A stretch of DNA of 64,000 bases from Lingula anatina. Its lineage: Eukaryota; Brachiopoda; Lingulata; Lingulida; Lingulidae. The notes under the pieces were generated by a model that was not told where the DNA came from, searched no databases, and saw only the letters and a list, made by a program, of their open reading frames with translations. The position numbers and the translations under genes were made by a program. The stretch covers positions 18,835 to 82,834 of the forward strand of contig NW_019775851.1 of NCBI RefSeq assembly GCF_001039355.2, given 5' to 3'. Shown here piece after piece: positions 38,823 to 50,817 of the stretch; positions within the stretch are counted from its first letter, which is position 1; the number at the start of each line of letters is the position of its first letter.

Positions 38823-39739
38823 AGGCTCAGTAACACACGCTTCAGTGCATTTGAAAAAGCGTGGGACAATAAAAGCCCACCCTCTACCCTATTCAGGGTT
38901 ATTCTGGCTTAAAGCTAGAAGTGACGTTAAGAAAATGTATGGGAATTTAATTACGGTTTTAAATGGACGGAATTTTAGAAAAGCAATCGGGATGATAAGT
39001 AATGACGTTGTTTCGAACTATCTTTCATGTGTTACCAGAAAAAAAGTTTCAATTTTCTTGAATTTTAAGAATTACTGAACTATTTCATAACATTGTATCA
39101 AGAAGTTATACATTGTAAGAGGGATCAACCTTGTAAACATCTCCCACGGCAGTCTGCACCCATATACAGACCATTTGACCTACATAGAAATCCAGCCAGA
39201 AAAGGTGTTAAAAGAGCGAGATTTAGATAGGTAGAAATACACACAAGCACAGATCGATACGAGTGCCCAACTAGAATGAATAACATTGCCAACTCCCTAA
39301 ATCTGTGTTGACTCAACTACCTTTATTTTGCGAGCTCAGTGAGGTTGATTTTAATCTGAACAAAGCACTGCGCTCCACTACAAATATTCAAATGGAAAGA
39401 CGATTCACTTCCGTCCTAGCGTGCTGTTTGAATGACTTTCAAGGATTTAAATGACCCAAAAGGAGCGGTTGGGGGGCTCATGTGTTGGCATTTAGATGAG
39501 CTAGGAGATTAATTGTCGTTTACCAGTCCCGCCATCAATCTAAAAAAGTAGGTCGACGTATTTTTTCTTCACCCATGCGTGCCCAAGCTTTGGCAGTTAA
39601 CCCTCTCAGCATCGTTAATAAGGGTCCCCAATTCCCGACAGAACAATACTGTAAAAGTTAACCCCCCTACCCCGACCCATATGACTGTGGTTACAACAAA
39701 GTGTCACAAATTTAGTTTGAAATAATGCAAGAAAAGCAT

Positions 39740-40608
39740 TTTTATTTTTTTTATGACTTTTCGATGATTCAGTCTTAAATACAAATGATAAATGTATAGG
39801 GAGAAGAGAGACCACATTACACATACTTGCACAAAAGAAAATTTATGAACTCTATAAACACTCCCTCAAATGTCTTTGGTGATTGAAATGATAATTTAAA
39901 TGAAAATGTATAAACAATATACGACAATTATCTATCTTGACCAGATAAATAACAATTTTGCTTTTCTTCTCAATATAAATTTAAGAAATGCACCGTCATG
40001 TAATAAATAAAAAAGTTTGATAAGTTAAATATATAGACACTGATATTCTGAGTGCACCTGAATCTGGGATGACAGCTCAGGTATTTGTGCTGTTGATAAA
40101 CTAACTTGAGCCAAGTTACATGTTGAGTAGAGACTACACAGAGCTGCACTGCAATGCATGTTATATACTGATGATATTGACAAACATGAAAAAAATCACC
40201 AGAGTTGTGGACTCCTGGAGTTCAACTCTAGCCTGTCAAAATGAAGCTAACCACTTTGTGGCATTTATGAAAACGTACATGTTGACCACACCGTCAACAC
40301 CTTGATAAGATTTCAATACCTGATAATAAATAATTGGTGGGAATGACATATTACACTTCATTACATAAATAAGACCAACTGAAGACTCTACCTTAAAATT
40401 AAGTACAGTGAACAGTTTACAAATAAAAAATTGCATATCTGTTACATTGAAGAAAGTCACTCGGTTTTACTTCAAGCATTCACTGGTAAGTTCACTTAAA
40501 ACAAAGGTCCTTCACCTTGTTTTTATTGCATAAAGTTTGCATAGTTGCCTCAATTTCCTCCAAATTTTCATACAATGATGATGATAATAATAACACAGTT
40601 CAGTTTCT
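39740..40608 (-). promoter_or_regulatory. Predicted 3' UTR of TIS11/ZFP36 with AU-rich elements
   Basis: On the minus strand, UUAUUUAUU occurs exactly at 40333-40325 and 40010-40002, and an 8-of-9 match (UUAUUUAUC) at 39952-39944. This nonamer is the preferred TTP-family binding site. Possible poly(A) signals (AATAAA on the minus strand) lie at about 40527-40522 and 39746-39741. Only the distal one would include the elements. Confidence 0.55.
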
Positions 40609-42053
40609 TTAGAGCTCTGGATCATCACTCAAAGACAGGCGACTGAATATAGGAAGACGAAGACCACGACTTACATCCAATGGGGACCCGCAGGTTTGCT
40701 CTTCCCCAACAAGAGAGTCCGGGGGTGAGGGTGGTGGTGCACCAAAAACCTCTTCCACGAACACGGAATCATTGTTGTTGTGCTGGTTACTGAGGGCTGC
40801 AGCTAGAGCATGGGGATTGAATGTATAAGAAGCTGGATTGGCAGGGGAGGGGGGAAGCTCTTGGGAACCAAAGTTGAAGTTAAACTTTGAGGCAGTAATA
40901 TTATTGCAGAATGGGGTTTCTGGAAGGCTGCTGATATCATCACCAAAGAAGATGGGACTGAGGCTGGGACTGTCTGACACACTGGACGGCGGAGAATCAG
41001 CTGTTGAACCCAACGACATGGTCACATTGAAACTCAATGCCCTGGGCCTCATGGGTTGAAACGCTGCCTGTTGTTGCTGCTGTTGCAACTGATTCTGCAA
41101 GTTTTGAAGTTGCTGGTGCTGCATGTGCTGCTGCTTCCCGTTGTTGATTTGATTCATTTTTCTCTCATCGTCGTTGTGTATGAAATGGCACCTGGGTCCG
41201 TAAGGACAAAATCCAATGGTGTGGAATGTACGACACAGTTCAGTTTTGTACTTGGGATGGCGATTCAATGTACGCAGTTCGTGAGCACCGTGAGCAAATT
41301 GGCACTTATCTCCGTATTTACAATGACCGCTCTCTTCATAGGGCCGGCACAATTCCGTCTTGTAACGACTCGAGTTGATATTCTGCTGCTGATGATTACC
41401 ATTCCGTTGATTGTTTTGGTTGTTATTGCTGCGGTCCCCTGGTTCGCTAACACTGCGATCCAGCGACTTCTTGGTCAGTTCCCGGCCGAAGAGAGACGAT
41501 TCATTTTGAAAGGAGATCATGCTGGACGTTGGCGAGTTTGGTGGGCTCCCCGGCGTGATGCCACTTGTTGATGTGCTGGAATGTCGGCGTGGAATAGGGG
41601 TCCCTACTGCTTTGCGATCCATACCTTTACTTAGGCTATTTTTGCGATTCTAAAAAAGACACAAAATACATCGGTATGAGTACAAATCTTACAAAAATCA
41701 CGCCACAGTACGTGATACATTCAATGCGATATTTGCCGCATAATATCAACAAAGCTGTGCAGTTGAGAAAAACATGAATACACGAGTTTCATAAATATAC
41801 AGCTTAAAATTCTGCCTCTCAAGTCATATACAAATATATGAACACTACTTTAAGCCCCGGTGTTTTGATCTTGAAGGTGACTGTCATGACCTACTGGTGG
41901 TATTTCAAAACAACGCCGGTTGTCGGTCGGTCATTTCGCAAGATTAGACACAAATCCCTATCTTTTAAATAGCAAAACTAAGATCAAACTTGCTCTTACC
42001 TGATATATAATGTCTCCAACATCATAAAAAGCTGACACTAATGCCGTAGACAT
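40609..42053 (-). CDS. TIS11/ZFP36-family CCCH zinc-finger mRNA-decay protein
   Basis: Two exons (42053-42000 and 41649-40609) give 364 residues. Family role: in the cytoplasm it binds AU-rich elements in 3' UTRs and recruits CCR4-NOT, so the mRNA is deadenylated and degraded. Exon 1 begins [11 protein letters not shown], close to the conserved N-terminus of vertebrate ZFP36L1/L2, and the DRKAVGTP block follows early in exon 2. Two CX8CX5CX3H fingers lie at about residues 119-138 and 157-176, with RYKTEL and KYKTEL lead-ins and the standard 18-residue linker. The C-terminus [16 protein letters not shown] matches the CNOT1-binding motif. RSVSEP (Ser86) and RPRALSF (Ser224) look like kinase/14-3-3 sites. 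A Gln-rich run (about 193-212) follows the fingers. Intron 41650-41999 is GT-AG, phase 0. The start is the exon 1 ATG, not the Met at 41622. I give no paralogue symbol because invertebrates usually have a single copy. Confidence 0.97.
42000..42053 (-). CDS. First coding exon of the TIS11/ZFP36 gene
   Basis: It has 18 codons, ATG at 42053-42051, ending CAG before the donor GTAAGAG. Too short to appear in an ORF scan. A tiny first coding exon followed by one long exon is the canonical ZFP36-family layout. Confidence 0.93.
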
Positions 42054-42115
42054 AACGAATTCCAAATACTACTCTTTTCACTATCGCGTGAGACAAACTA
42101 GTCTTCCTTCTGTAC

Positions 42116-42232
42116 TCCAAACTCTGCTGCACCTCTGCTAAGGCGTTGATTATAAATTTGGAAGCATGGTCTAGAGGCGGGGCCACCTGTTATCCGTGTT
42201 ATCTAGACGCGCTATGATTGGCTGACGTATTT
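42116..42232 (-). promoter_or_regulatory. TIS11/ZFP36 promoter region
   Basis: Read on the minus strand toward the gene, in order: a CRE-like ATACGTCA (42223-42230), a CCAAT box (42217-42221, as GCCAATC), a GC box (42174-42184, as GGCCCCGCCTC) and an AT-rich TATA-like AAATTTATAA (42150-42159). Transcription would begin around 42120-42130, giving a 5' UTR of about 70-80 bases. The layout fits an inducible immediate-early gene. Confidence 0.55.
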
Positions 42233-45200
42233 GACAAGTGTTCGTCAACTTCCATGCTTGCCGCGGTCGACCTTGTGTTTGTGATTTGAATGAGGGTGTA
42301 AATTGCTTCACTGTGAGTGCGGACGCAGGCTACAGAGCCAAGGCATGTGTGAAGCCAGTGGCGGATTTATGAAAGGATTTAGTTAAAGCAAATGGTTTCA
42401 CAATCTAGTTGGAAGAAGGTGTTATGTTTTAATCGCATTTAGGCAAGTGTGATTCAAATGAACGGAACTTAATTCCCCGTTGAAAAGGTCCGTTCTAAGG
42501 TGGCGGAAGAAGCCATTGAATGGCTCAGGTGAAATCAACAAAAACATAATTGTCACATGTTAGATACATCCTTCATTTTATCAAGTTTTCAGAAGGTTTT
42601 GAGTAATGTGGCTTTGTTTACTATGAGCACGTGTTTTTCCCGCGCATCTTTCTCACCATGTGTTCGTCGTTTTAAAGATGACTAAATTGAAAACAGCAGG
42701 TGCAACTGAAGGGAAATTACATTTCACTTTTTATGGCTCCTCATGAGTTTTTACTTTCAACCTAGTTTGTGACTTGGGTAGCACGACATTTATTCCACGG
42801 GTTCGACTTGTGCTATGCAACACAGATAGATAGAGCGGTTGTTTACTTTCTCCCTAGATGTCGGCTTGCGGTCCATAAATGTACCCGTCGAATTTAATCT
42901 TGTGGCTAGTTCGCGAACCGCATGTAAACGTAAACAAGGAGACGGCTCTGCGTGGGTGAACTTTTTGCTGTTCAATTACTGCTTCTGTCAACAGAACGAA
43001 AAATGTAGAAATAAAATGACTATAACTGGAGTTGATTAACTTAAAGCAAGGCATGGCAGTGTTAAAAGCTGTATTGAGTGTACTCTTAAATCGATTGCTT
43101 TTCATCTGCAGTATTCTTCATTGTAGAGAATATACGTTGATCTACAATGCGTTTGAAAAACAGTACGCAAAGTTCAAATAAAGTCAGTTCGGAATAATGG
43201 TAATAGATTAACACGACCCGGAACTTCCAAACTGAAAAACACCCACGCGGCCACCTTTCCGGCAATGAGTACATCAATACACCACTACCGTGTAGGTAAA
43301 CATAATACGTCAGAGCTAAATAGGATTCTTAGCCGTGCGCACCTATGCGTCATTTTCCTAGTAGTAAATACGCGTAAGCAAATTTCTTCATACCCGGCAT
43401 ACTGGCCGGCCTACGATCACCGTCAAGTTGAATATTTATAGATTTATTTACAGGCTGGAACAGAAAATGTGGCGTACAACTTGCCAAAGGTCCTGGGAAA
43501 GGTCTTGTGGAGATTCCTGCAGTTAGCTTTGCCACAGCACATTGCTTGTCATTATCTAGTTTGACATCGGTACTCTTTAGCGTCGACCGTGCGCTTCTTT
43601 TACTTGAGTAATCTGCAAACAAACCGACTTAGCATCAAAAACTTGGACGGACTTATGAATTTCAGATCTTTGGTAACGCTGCGCATACTACGTGAAGTAA
43701 TCACAAATTCAAGAAAAGTATTTCAATTTTATCAGGTGTAGGCTACCATTTTTCTCTTCTTTTAAGACACGGAAGTGATGTGGAAACACATTAATAAAGG
43801 AATATGCAATAAAAACGTTTGCCGGGTAGTGTTGATATGAAATGTATTTATGTAACATCAAGGTGGAGTTTAGGTTAACTTTGAAATTTGCCTTTTATAC
43901 TGGTCCACGATGTCAAGTAAATGACAAAATCGCCATGAACTCATCTTGTTTTCCTAACTTATCAAGAAAGCCATATAAATATTTTAAAATACCGTTGATT
44001 TCAATTGGCTTGCTCTGTTGATTATTCTGTGAGAAGAACATTGTCCATTTAAACGCTGGCCATACAGTAAGAATGCAAAACACAATCATAGCTCTACTAA
44101 CACAGTTCGCTGTCTTGGCGATTGCACATGAGAGACCTCTACACCAACAACCACCACGCTTAGAAACTTTGATTACTGGTGAACGTTTGTCCGAGTTTTC
44201 ACACCTGTGTCAGAGAAAGATGTTTTCATAAATGAAGAATATGGATTCCAAATCTTGTGCCTTTAGATTCCGTGTCAACATATATTCCCGAAGAGTGTAT
44301 TACAGTGTTAGCTCCAGTTCAGAAAAAAAAGTGAATCTTTCAAAACAGGCATCTTTACAAATAAAACAGCAATTCAAATTATTGTTTTTCTTTTTATCAA
44401 GAGCTTGTAAAATATGTGGGTATTACCTCCAATATTTCTGTGACTGTCAGTCACCATCATCAGGGAGTAAGTGACTAGGGTCATTTCACCTGGAATGAAA
44501 ATCCAGGTCAATTGCCCCTAATCACTGTATACATATAGAGCTAATGAAACTGTTCTCTCAAAACAGCAATTGCATAATATATTAAAATTACCTACTGTTA
44601 TCAACTTCTTAAAAAAGATTTTTTGAAAAAAAAACGGCATTTTGTAATGAAATCTTTTATGTTTATGTAATGAAAACTTTTTATAACGCGCAAAACGCAA
44701 TCCAAAATTCCATGGTTCGTGTCAGATTTATGTAAAGTAGCTCAAAGAAAACCTAAGGACACATAATGACTAGTTAAACGGATTATTTGTTGTCGATCGC
44801 TAACTACATGTTCTACGTGAAGGCTTCAACTTTTGATCCCTCTCCTATAACCCGCGTCCGTCTTCTTAGCTCTCCCGAGCGATCTCTCTAATCTGATCTC
44901 CCATATACTACAACTGAATGTCTTACATCCAAAATATTTAAGGGTGCACTATTGCGCGGTGCATATACAAATTTTAATTACTCCAATTGCACATTTTGTT
45001 AAAAAGTTAACAAGCACGGTAAAATCATTCGAGTCAATTTCTGTTATTTCTCCAATGCACCAGTCTTTATCATAAACTGCGACAACCCATTCTCGGTCGT
45101 TGTAACTTAAAGCAAGAAGTTTTAATCATTATAACTTCTTGCTGAAAGGAATGGTTTTACTGTATTTGGGCATTGGATTATCACTGTTTGTCATTACCTC

Positions 45201-45648
45201 GACATAGTAAAATAGGATCCAATTAAACCACAATGTTACCTACTGAATATGATTGTTGCTTTGATAATGCTTACTATATCTCGCTATATGTCTCTCTAGT
45301 GTGTGTGCCGTAAATGATCCTTGAAATGACCCAAAAACATGACAAAACTATTCTGAGAGCTTTCTTTTCCGTAATGTACAGCTGCAAAAGAGACTGGTAT
45401 GCCCCAGATTTAAGCGCTGTTTTAGTGTCATTTTCGGCTAAGAGTTAAAAAGTTTAAAATACGCAGCAGTTTGGAAAGACAAAATTTTTGTTATATAACT
45501 AAGATCTAATATACCGTTTATTAGATCTTAGGTTATAATAAGACAAACCCTTTCCCGTTAACATGAAAACACCCCATTGTAAATCCAACTCATAAGAATA
45601 ATTTGAAGGACTTTCAAAGATGATAACTTATTACCCAGTATCGTGGAC

Positions 45649-45652
<4 letters not shown>
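42233..45652. other. Upstream region, no gene established
   Basis: A minus-strand open segment bounded by AG and GT (about 43619-43455) reads plausibly as protein (STDVKLDNDKQCAVAKLTAG) but has no recognised domain. A short inverted repeat (ACCTGGA/TCCAGGT) lies near 44488-44508. Confidence 0.4.

Positions 45653-45707
<55 letters not shown>
45653..45707. repeat. (AT)n microsatellite
   Basis: Uninterrupted AT dinucleotides. It marks the left edge of the transposon-rich region. Confidence 0.97.
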
Positions 45708-45711
<4 letters not shown>

Positions 45712-45879
45712 CTTGAACAGCTAGCGGTATGAATGAGTACTATATCAGAATTGACTCACAAAACCACAGAAATAACGTTTTAAAATAACCACAGTAATTT
45801 TATTACAATTAATATATTGATTGACCAAAAAGACAGTTTCTCAACACTGTCAGAGAAAGACAACTGAAGTTATTATGAC

Positions 45880-46120
45880 ATTGCATCAGAAAAGAGGGAT
45901 TAGAAGATCTTCCTAGCGGTAGAATACCTGGAAAAAGTGCCCGAGGCAGACAATCAGACAACGAAAATCCTTTCTTGACAATTTTGAATTACCAACAAGA
46001 CACTTTTGGTCATGGGCGAGAAATAGAACCCTTTGGCAAAACAAGGAGTTATAACTCCTTGGGCAAAATATCATCGTTCGTCAAACACCGAATCGGTGAT
46101 GGCACATGAAGAAGAGGAAT
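45880..46120 (+). pseudogene. Possible LINE 3'-end relic
   Basis: Conceptual translation contains GKSARGRQSDNENPFL and, after frame changes, HRIGDGT. This resembles the tail of RTE/I-type LINE ORF2 proteins, where a GRGRQ-like motif is followed by a W-rich region and a terminal HGT. No intact frame. Confidence 0.3.
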
Positions 46121-46489
46121 ATATTTTGTGACGGAGGTCAGCATAACAGATGTAAAGTGACATGCATTCTTTATCAGTTGTTATTCACGGGATTAATTTT
46201 CACTACTGAATTTTTTTTAGAAAGAAGTTTATTCTGTCTTAACAAAAAGGATGTTTTTAACTTTCTAAAGCCACGTTTTCTTTAAATTTGGTCCGTTACT
46301 GAGGTTAGGCTCTTAAATGTACATATGTAACACCCTAACTTTAGTGTGTAAACAGTCTATAATGGAACCAACATTTTAAATGAACAAATATATCTGTTTT
46401 ATTAAACTTGCTGTATTATGAATTTGAAAAATACACAGGAAGGCCATTTAAGAGCATTTTCGTCTATTCTTACATTTACTTTAAAAAGT

Positions 46490-47811
46490 GTTACGGAGGT
46501 TAGTTGTTAGGCCTACTGAACGATAATGCTTAAACTAGAGCGGATAACTAACCGACAAATTCGACTGAGAACACCATGTATGATATAAAGAAACATGAAT
46601 TCAAATTAGTTGAGAACTAAAAATACTAAAAGACTGGAAAATATATGCGTTTTCTTGTGGCAAATCAGCTATAATACTGAAGCAACATGTATAAATCGTG
46701 TTTTTTGCGTCAAATAGACCCCAGGGGATCCCGTCAAAGCGAGTGGAACAATATAATTTTTTTTTAGAACACATGGGGTCCTGTTGAAAAAGGCTAAAAA
46801 AAGCAAAATTACAGACACTTTTACTACTGAAAATAAGCTGCGCCAGACAGTATTCAAAATTGAACCCCTTTTCGTGGAATGCAGTGGCGGATTTAGGGGG
46901 GGTCCTGACCCCCCCCCTCCCCTTCGATTTCTGAAAAAAAAAATCGCACCAATGGTCCCCCTCTTTACATAAGAATTTTGACTAGCTTAATCATAGTTCT
47001 AAACCGTACCAAGTGGCACCGCTCGCCCTTTAAAATACCAACATTTTTCAGGTCCCTTCAGCTTAGGTTGCACTGCGGGATTATTGGGTCCCATTTTAGT
47101 AGCACACAGTAAAAATAAAATATGAAATGTGAATTCTACAGACGCATCTATCAATATATTAGCGATGAAATGTATCCAGTAGTGTTAAATGTATTTATCA
47201 TAGTAGTCCTTGAAAAGTAAGCAAGATGCCCGTTGTAACTATTTGCCATTTGTTGATTTGCAATTAACATGTTTTATTAATTTTTCTATCTTATCATGTA
47301 ATATTTGTCGTAACAAATCCCGAATTCAGCTATTAAAGTTTACTTTTAGCTAAAAAATATCAAAGCAAAGATGGTCGCTTTTGACCTAACCTTCGTTACG
47401 AAATAACTTACTTTTCATATGAACATAACATTGGGTATGTGTGTGCTGATTGATCTACGTTCATATCATAATAGATTGATAGCATTTTGTTCATAAACAA
47501 CTAGTATAATATAAAAGCAAGACTGTCCCCAATGATTTCTGAAATATTCAAATTAGGATATCTCAGGCTTTATATTTATAGAAAACGTCTGAGTTATTAC
47601 CAATGTTTTTGCACCGCATTTTCTAGAATTAAAGAGAAATCTTAAATTGGTAATAATAGTTTTGAATACATACAAAATCTTGGTATTTAAATCAAAGCTT
47701 TAACCTGTGACCTATGACATGAATGAAATGAAACCTAATTTAGATGTTAACCTGTAACCTGTGGCATGATTGAAATGTAACCTAATTTAGATGTTGTCTA
47801 ACCTCCGTAAC
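46490..47811. mobile_element. DNA element with GTTACGGAGGTTAG termini
   Basis: GTTACGGAGGTTAG (46490-46503) has its exact reverse complement at 47798-47811. Variants of the motif occur at 46128-46141 (GTGACGGAGGTCAG) and, inverted, at 47386-47399. No coding frame. A hAT-like sequence (46882 onward) sits inside. Confidence 0.5.
46882..47060. mobile_element. hAT-like terminus (CAGTGGCGGATTT)
   Basis: It starts CAGTGGCGGATTTAGGGGGG and is similar over about 180 bp to 49079-49260. CAGTGGCGGAT is a common terminus of non-autonomous hAT elements in animals (recalled, not searched). Confidence 0.5.
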
Positions 47812-48207
47812 AGAAAAATATTGTACTACTGTATGTTTACACGTGCATATTTCTTTAAATACAGTAATATTCTACATCTCTCTGAATACCTCTATTAAAA
47901 TAATGGAAAAAAGTTCCCCCGTTTTGCAAGGTTCATATTTCTGCATTTCTCTTTTTGGAATTGCAATGGCCGTTGAACAAAAATCTAAATGGTTTTATCA
48001 CTCTTTTTGGTTTTTTTTCACAAACGGTCGATCAATCAATCAAATGCTGTTTTTCAGGAGCTTAAGAACTTTTTCATGATAATTCTTGTAGAATTGGGAC
48101 GGACAGAAAAATTTTTTCCGAATCAACTTGACATAGGCATATAACCAAAAAAAAAAAAAAAAAAAAAAAAAACGTAACATTTGTGGTATATAGTGGTGGC
48201 AACCCCT
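47478..48207. repeat. Duplicated segment A, copy 1
   Basis: Nearly identical to 52522-53196. This copy has an extra tandem unit of about 50 bp (AACCTGT..ATTTAGATGTT) and a longer A run (48147-48172). Confidence 0.9.
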
Positions 48208-48360
48208 GTTAGCATATAAAAATACTTAAAGAGTGGTGGATGGACAGACATATAAAACGATCAACGGTGTGGCTTTGCTATGTAAGACAAGTATTATATA
48301 GTTATTTTTACCGAGGAAATTTTTATGTATATACCAATAAATGTATATTGTTTGATAGAC

Positions 48361-48708
48361 TCATAAATTTATTGTGTCCTCTGTACGCTTGCAGGCAGCA
48401 CACAAAAATCTAGCTAAATTTCTTAAGTCTGTAACATTATTAGTGCTTAAAAGCTGTACTATTTTGAAAGTAGTTTGTCTTCTCCAATAATACTGTTTGA
48501 TATAATCTCTACTAAGATCAGAGTACAGTTCGCAGATCAAGATAAAATGATACTCATCTTCCACTACATTATCATTTAAACAATACTGACAAATTCTTTG
48601 GTTACGAGGGATATTATTATATCTACCTTTCTCTATCCTTAAAGGATGTAATGAAGTTCTAGGTTTACAAATTGTTTGTCTATATCTGTATGTTAAAATT
48701 TTCTTCAA
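48361..48708 (-). pseudogene. C-terminal fragment of an L1-like LINE ORF2
   Basis: The minus strand encodes a cysteine/histidine segment (RICQYCLNDNVVEDEYHFIL followed by C) preceded by LRIEKGRYNNIPRNQR. This is the typical C-terminal domain of L1/Tx1-type non-LTR retrotransposon polyproteins. The stop lies near 48361. No reverse transcriptase domain precedes it, so the copy is 5'-truncated, as usual for LINEs. Confidence 0.75.
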
Positions 48709-48861
48709 GTAAAATTGCAGGCTGTAAATAAAACATTTGTTTTGAGCGTCGCAGGGGGTGTTAAACCGTCGTACGTAGGGGAGAGGCGGGGGTTCTGTTT
48801 GTTCATATAGCCAAAGATGGACGACATGATCAAAATGCCCCGGACAACCTCGTAATCTGTA

Positions 48862-48862
48862 A

Positions 48863-48907
<45 letters not shown>
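48862..48907. repeat. (TAA)n microsatellite
   Basis: Trinucleotide run. It produces a spurious poly-Tyr frame on the other strand. Confidence 0.95.
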
Positions 48908-48909
<2 letters not shown>

Positions 48910-49078
48910 AATATAAAATTAGAAATAAAGTTAATTTGAAGAAAATGAAAGTAACCGAAAAATTTCACAGAGAAAAAGCTGTAATGTGTTCAAACACCAT
49001 GTCTTGTAAAATGTTGCAATTTCAATCAATAAAAAGGTTGCCAGAGGTACTTGTACTAAATTTTAAAGGGCTGCATAT

Positions 49079-49906
49079 CAGTGGCGGATTTGTGGGGGGG
49101 TCAGGGGGGTCCTGCCCCCCCCCTCGATTTTTGAAAAAAAATTACACCTTTGGTCTCCTCTTGAAATAAGAATTTTGAAAAGCTGAATCATAGTCCTAAA
49201 CTGTACCAAAGGAACCGTTTGCCCTCTAAAATATCAAATTTGGGGCCCTTTTGCGGGCCCCAAACCCCACGTCAAAGGGAGGAGGTGTGGCTTCACATGC
49301 GGGGACACCCCTAATCCTGCGGCACCTAGGCCTCAGTATGGATGGAAGAACGCCTAGTTGAACCCAAAATACATGTGTGCAGTTCACACAGGGGCATCTG
49401 CTGCATATGAAAGGCCTCACCGCCATGAACTGAGGGGATTTCTTTTGCAGGACTGATAGATGACGTGATTGGCTAACTTCGTCCCTGCTTTGGTACATCT
49501 ATAAAAGAAAATAATAAGTTTTATTCTTAGGTATATTTTCCTGAGACTATTAACGTTTTTTGAAGGTATATAACTACGTGAAGATCGATAGATGACAATT
49601 AAGTAATTGCGGTAGTTGAGCAAGTGTCCTTCGGTCCAACCCACCCCTCGGGTGATTTCGTATTTCATCACAAACCAGTCGAGTTGTCCCGAATGCCGTT
49701 ATTTGCTTTAAGCTTGGTGTATAAGATGGCACCTTCCACAGAAAGGAATCAGCTTTCCAGCGTGCCCCGAACCTGACACCATAGTGGTGAGGGCTGGCCT
49801 CGCGATCTGAGGCCTGTCAATCCCTAAAAAAAATAAATAAAATAAAAAAATAAAAAATAAAAAAAAAAGACCCCCCCCCCTTCAAAATTTTCTGGAGCCG
49901 CCCCTG
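49079..49906. mobile_element. hAT-like non-autonomous element
   Basis: The left end CAGTGGCGGATTTG with a G run and the right end CTGGAGCCGCCCCTG (inverted: CAGGGGCGGCTCCAG) are both followed inward by G/C runs. The 8-bp flanks do not match, so this could be two separate ends. The left 180 bp match 46882-47060. Confidence 0.5.
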
Positions 49907-50817
49907 TATTTAGATATACAGTATTTATTTCCATAATATACAAAATATTATAAATATTTACACATTTCGGGAAAACAAAGGGAATCTAAAACAAACAAAC
50001 AAACAAACGCAACGCTGCTACCGTGCAACAAATATCTGCAATGCTCAATACCATAACCAGCTTATACCAGCTTAGGATGCTCGTAGTCGAGTAGCCAGAA
50101 CGCTAACCCTGTAATGTTTTTTCCTGTATTTTTTTTTTTTTTTTTTATTATTTTTTATTTTTTTTTTTTGCTGAAATGCATTCATCAGGCCGAGGGAAGC
50201 AAAATTTGCTTGGTTGCTATTTTCAAGATATTGAGCATTTTTCAATATGGCCACCAATTTATGAGGAAAAATAGAAAAACGACCAGAAGTCGCTAGATAT
50301 ACTTTATTTAGAGATTGTTTGAACGTTTATCCTATTAGAAGAGCACAACAGGATTAGTGAATACACTTAACTGTGTAACTTTCAGCAAAATACCAAAATG
50401 GCCGTCAAAACATATGGCAGAAATTTTAAAAAGCTGCAAAATTTATTTATTTATTTATTTATTCATTTTAGGCATTTTAGTCTTATTGAAAGCATACCCG
50501 CTTTTGATATTAATGTTCATTTTGTTAGCCATGATCCTAAACTCTCGTAAACTGCGTATTTGACTTCAACTGATTGTGGCAGACGGCTTCATCTCCCGGG
50601 AGTCCTTTTGCCACTCCCACGAACCACATAGTCGAAGTATTCTATGTTATATCTTGCGAACTTTTTAAAAAGAAATTATATCATCTGGGCTACAAAACTG
50701 AGAAAAGCTAATTAAGCTTTACTTTCTTTGCCAGTTGATACGTACGGATAATTTTTCAGAATTCAAGATGACCGTCAATTTGTTATATGAATAGCAAGAG
50801 CCCTACGTTCAAATAAA

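Noticed and set aside
41056-41571. 171-codon plus-strand open frame
   Set aside because: It lies entirely antisense to the TIS11 coding exon. Its Leu-rich content mirrors the Gln codons of the real gene.
42356-42370. hAT terminus (CAGTGGCGGATTTATG) in the TIS11 upstream region
   Set aside because: Only about 13 bases match, with no G run and no second end; probably chance or too decayed to call.
43455-43619. Minus-strand exon candidate upstream of TIS11
   Set aside because: Plausible codons and borders, but isolated and without homology; mentioned only in the regional note.
48705-48968. Open frame with poly-Tyr
   Set aside because: Translation of a (TAA)n microsatellite on the opposite strand.
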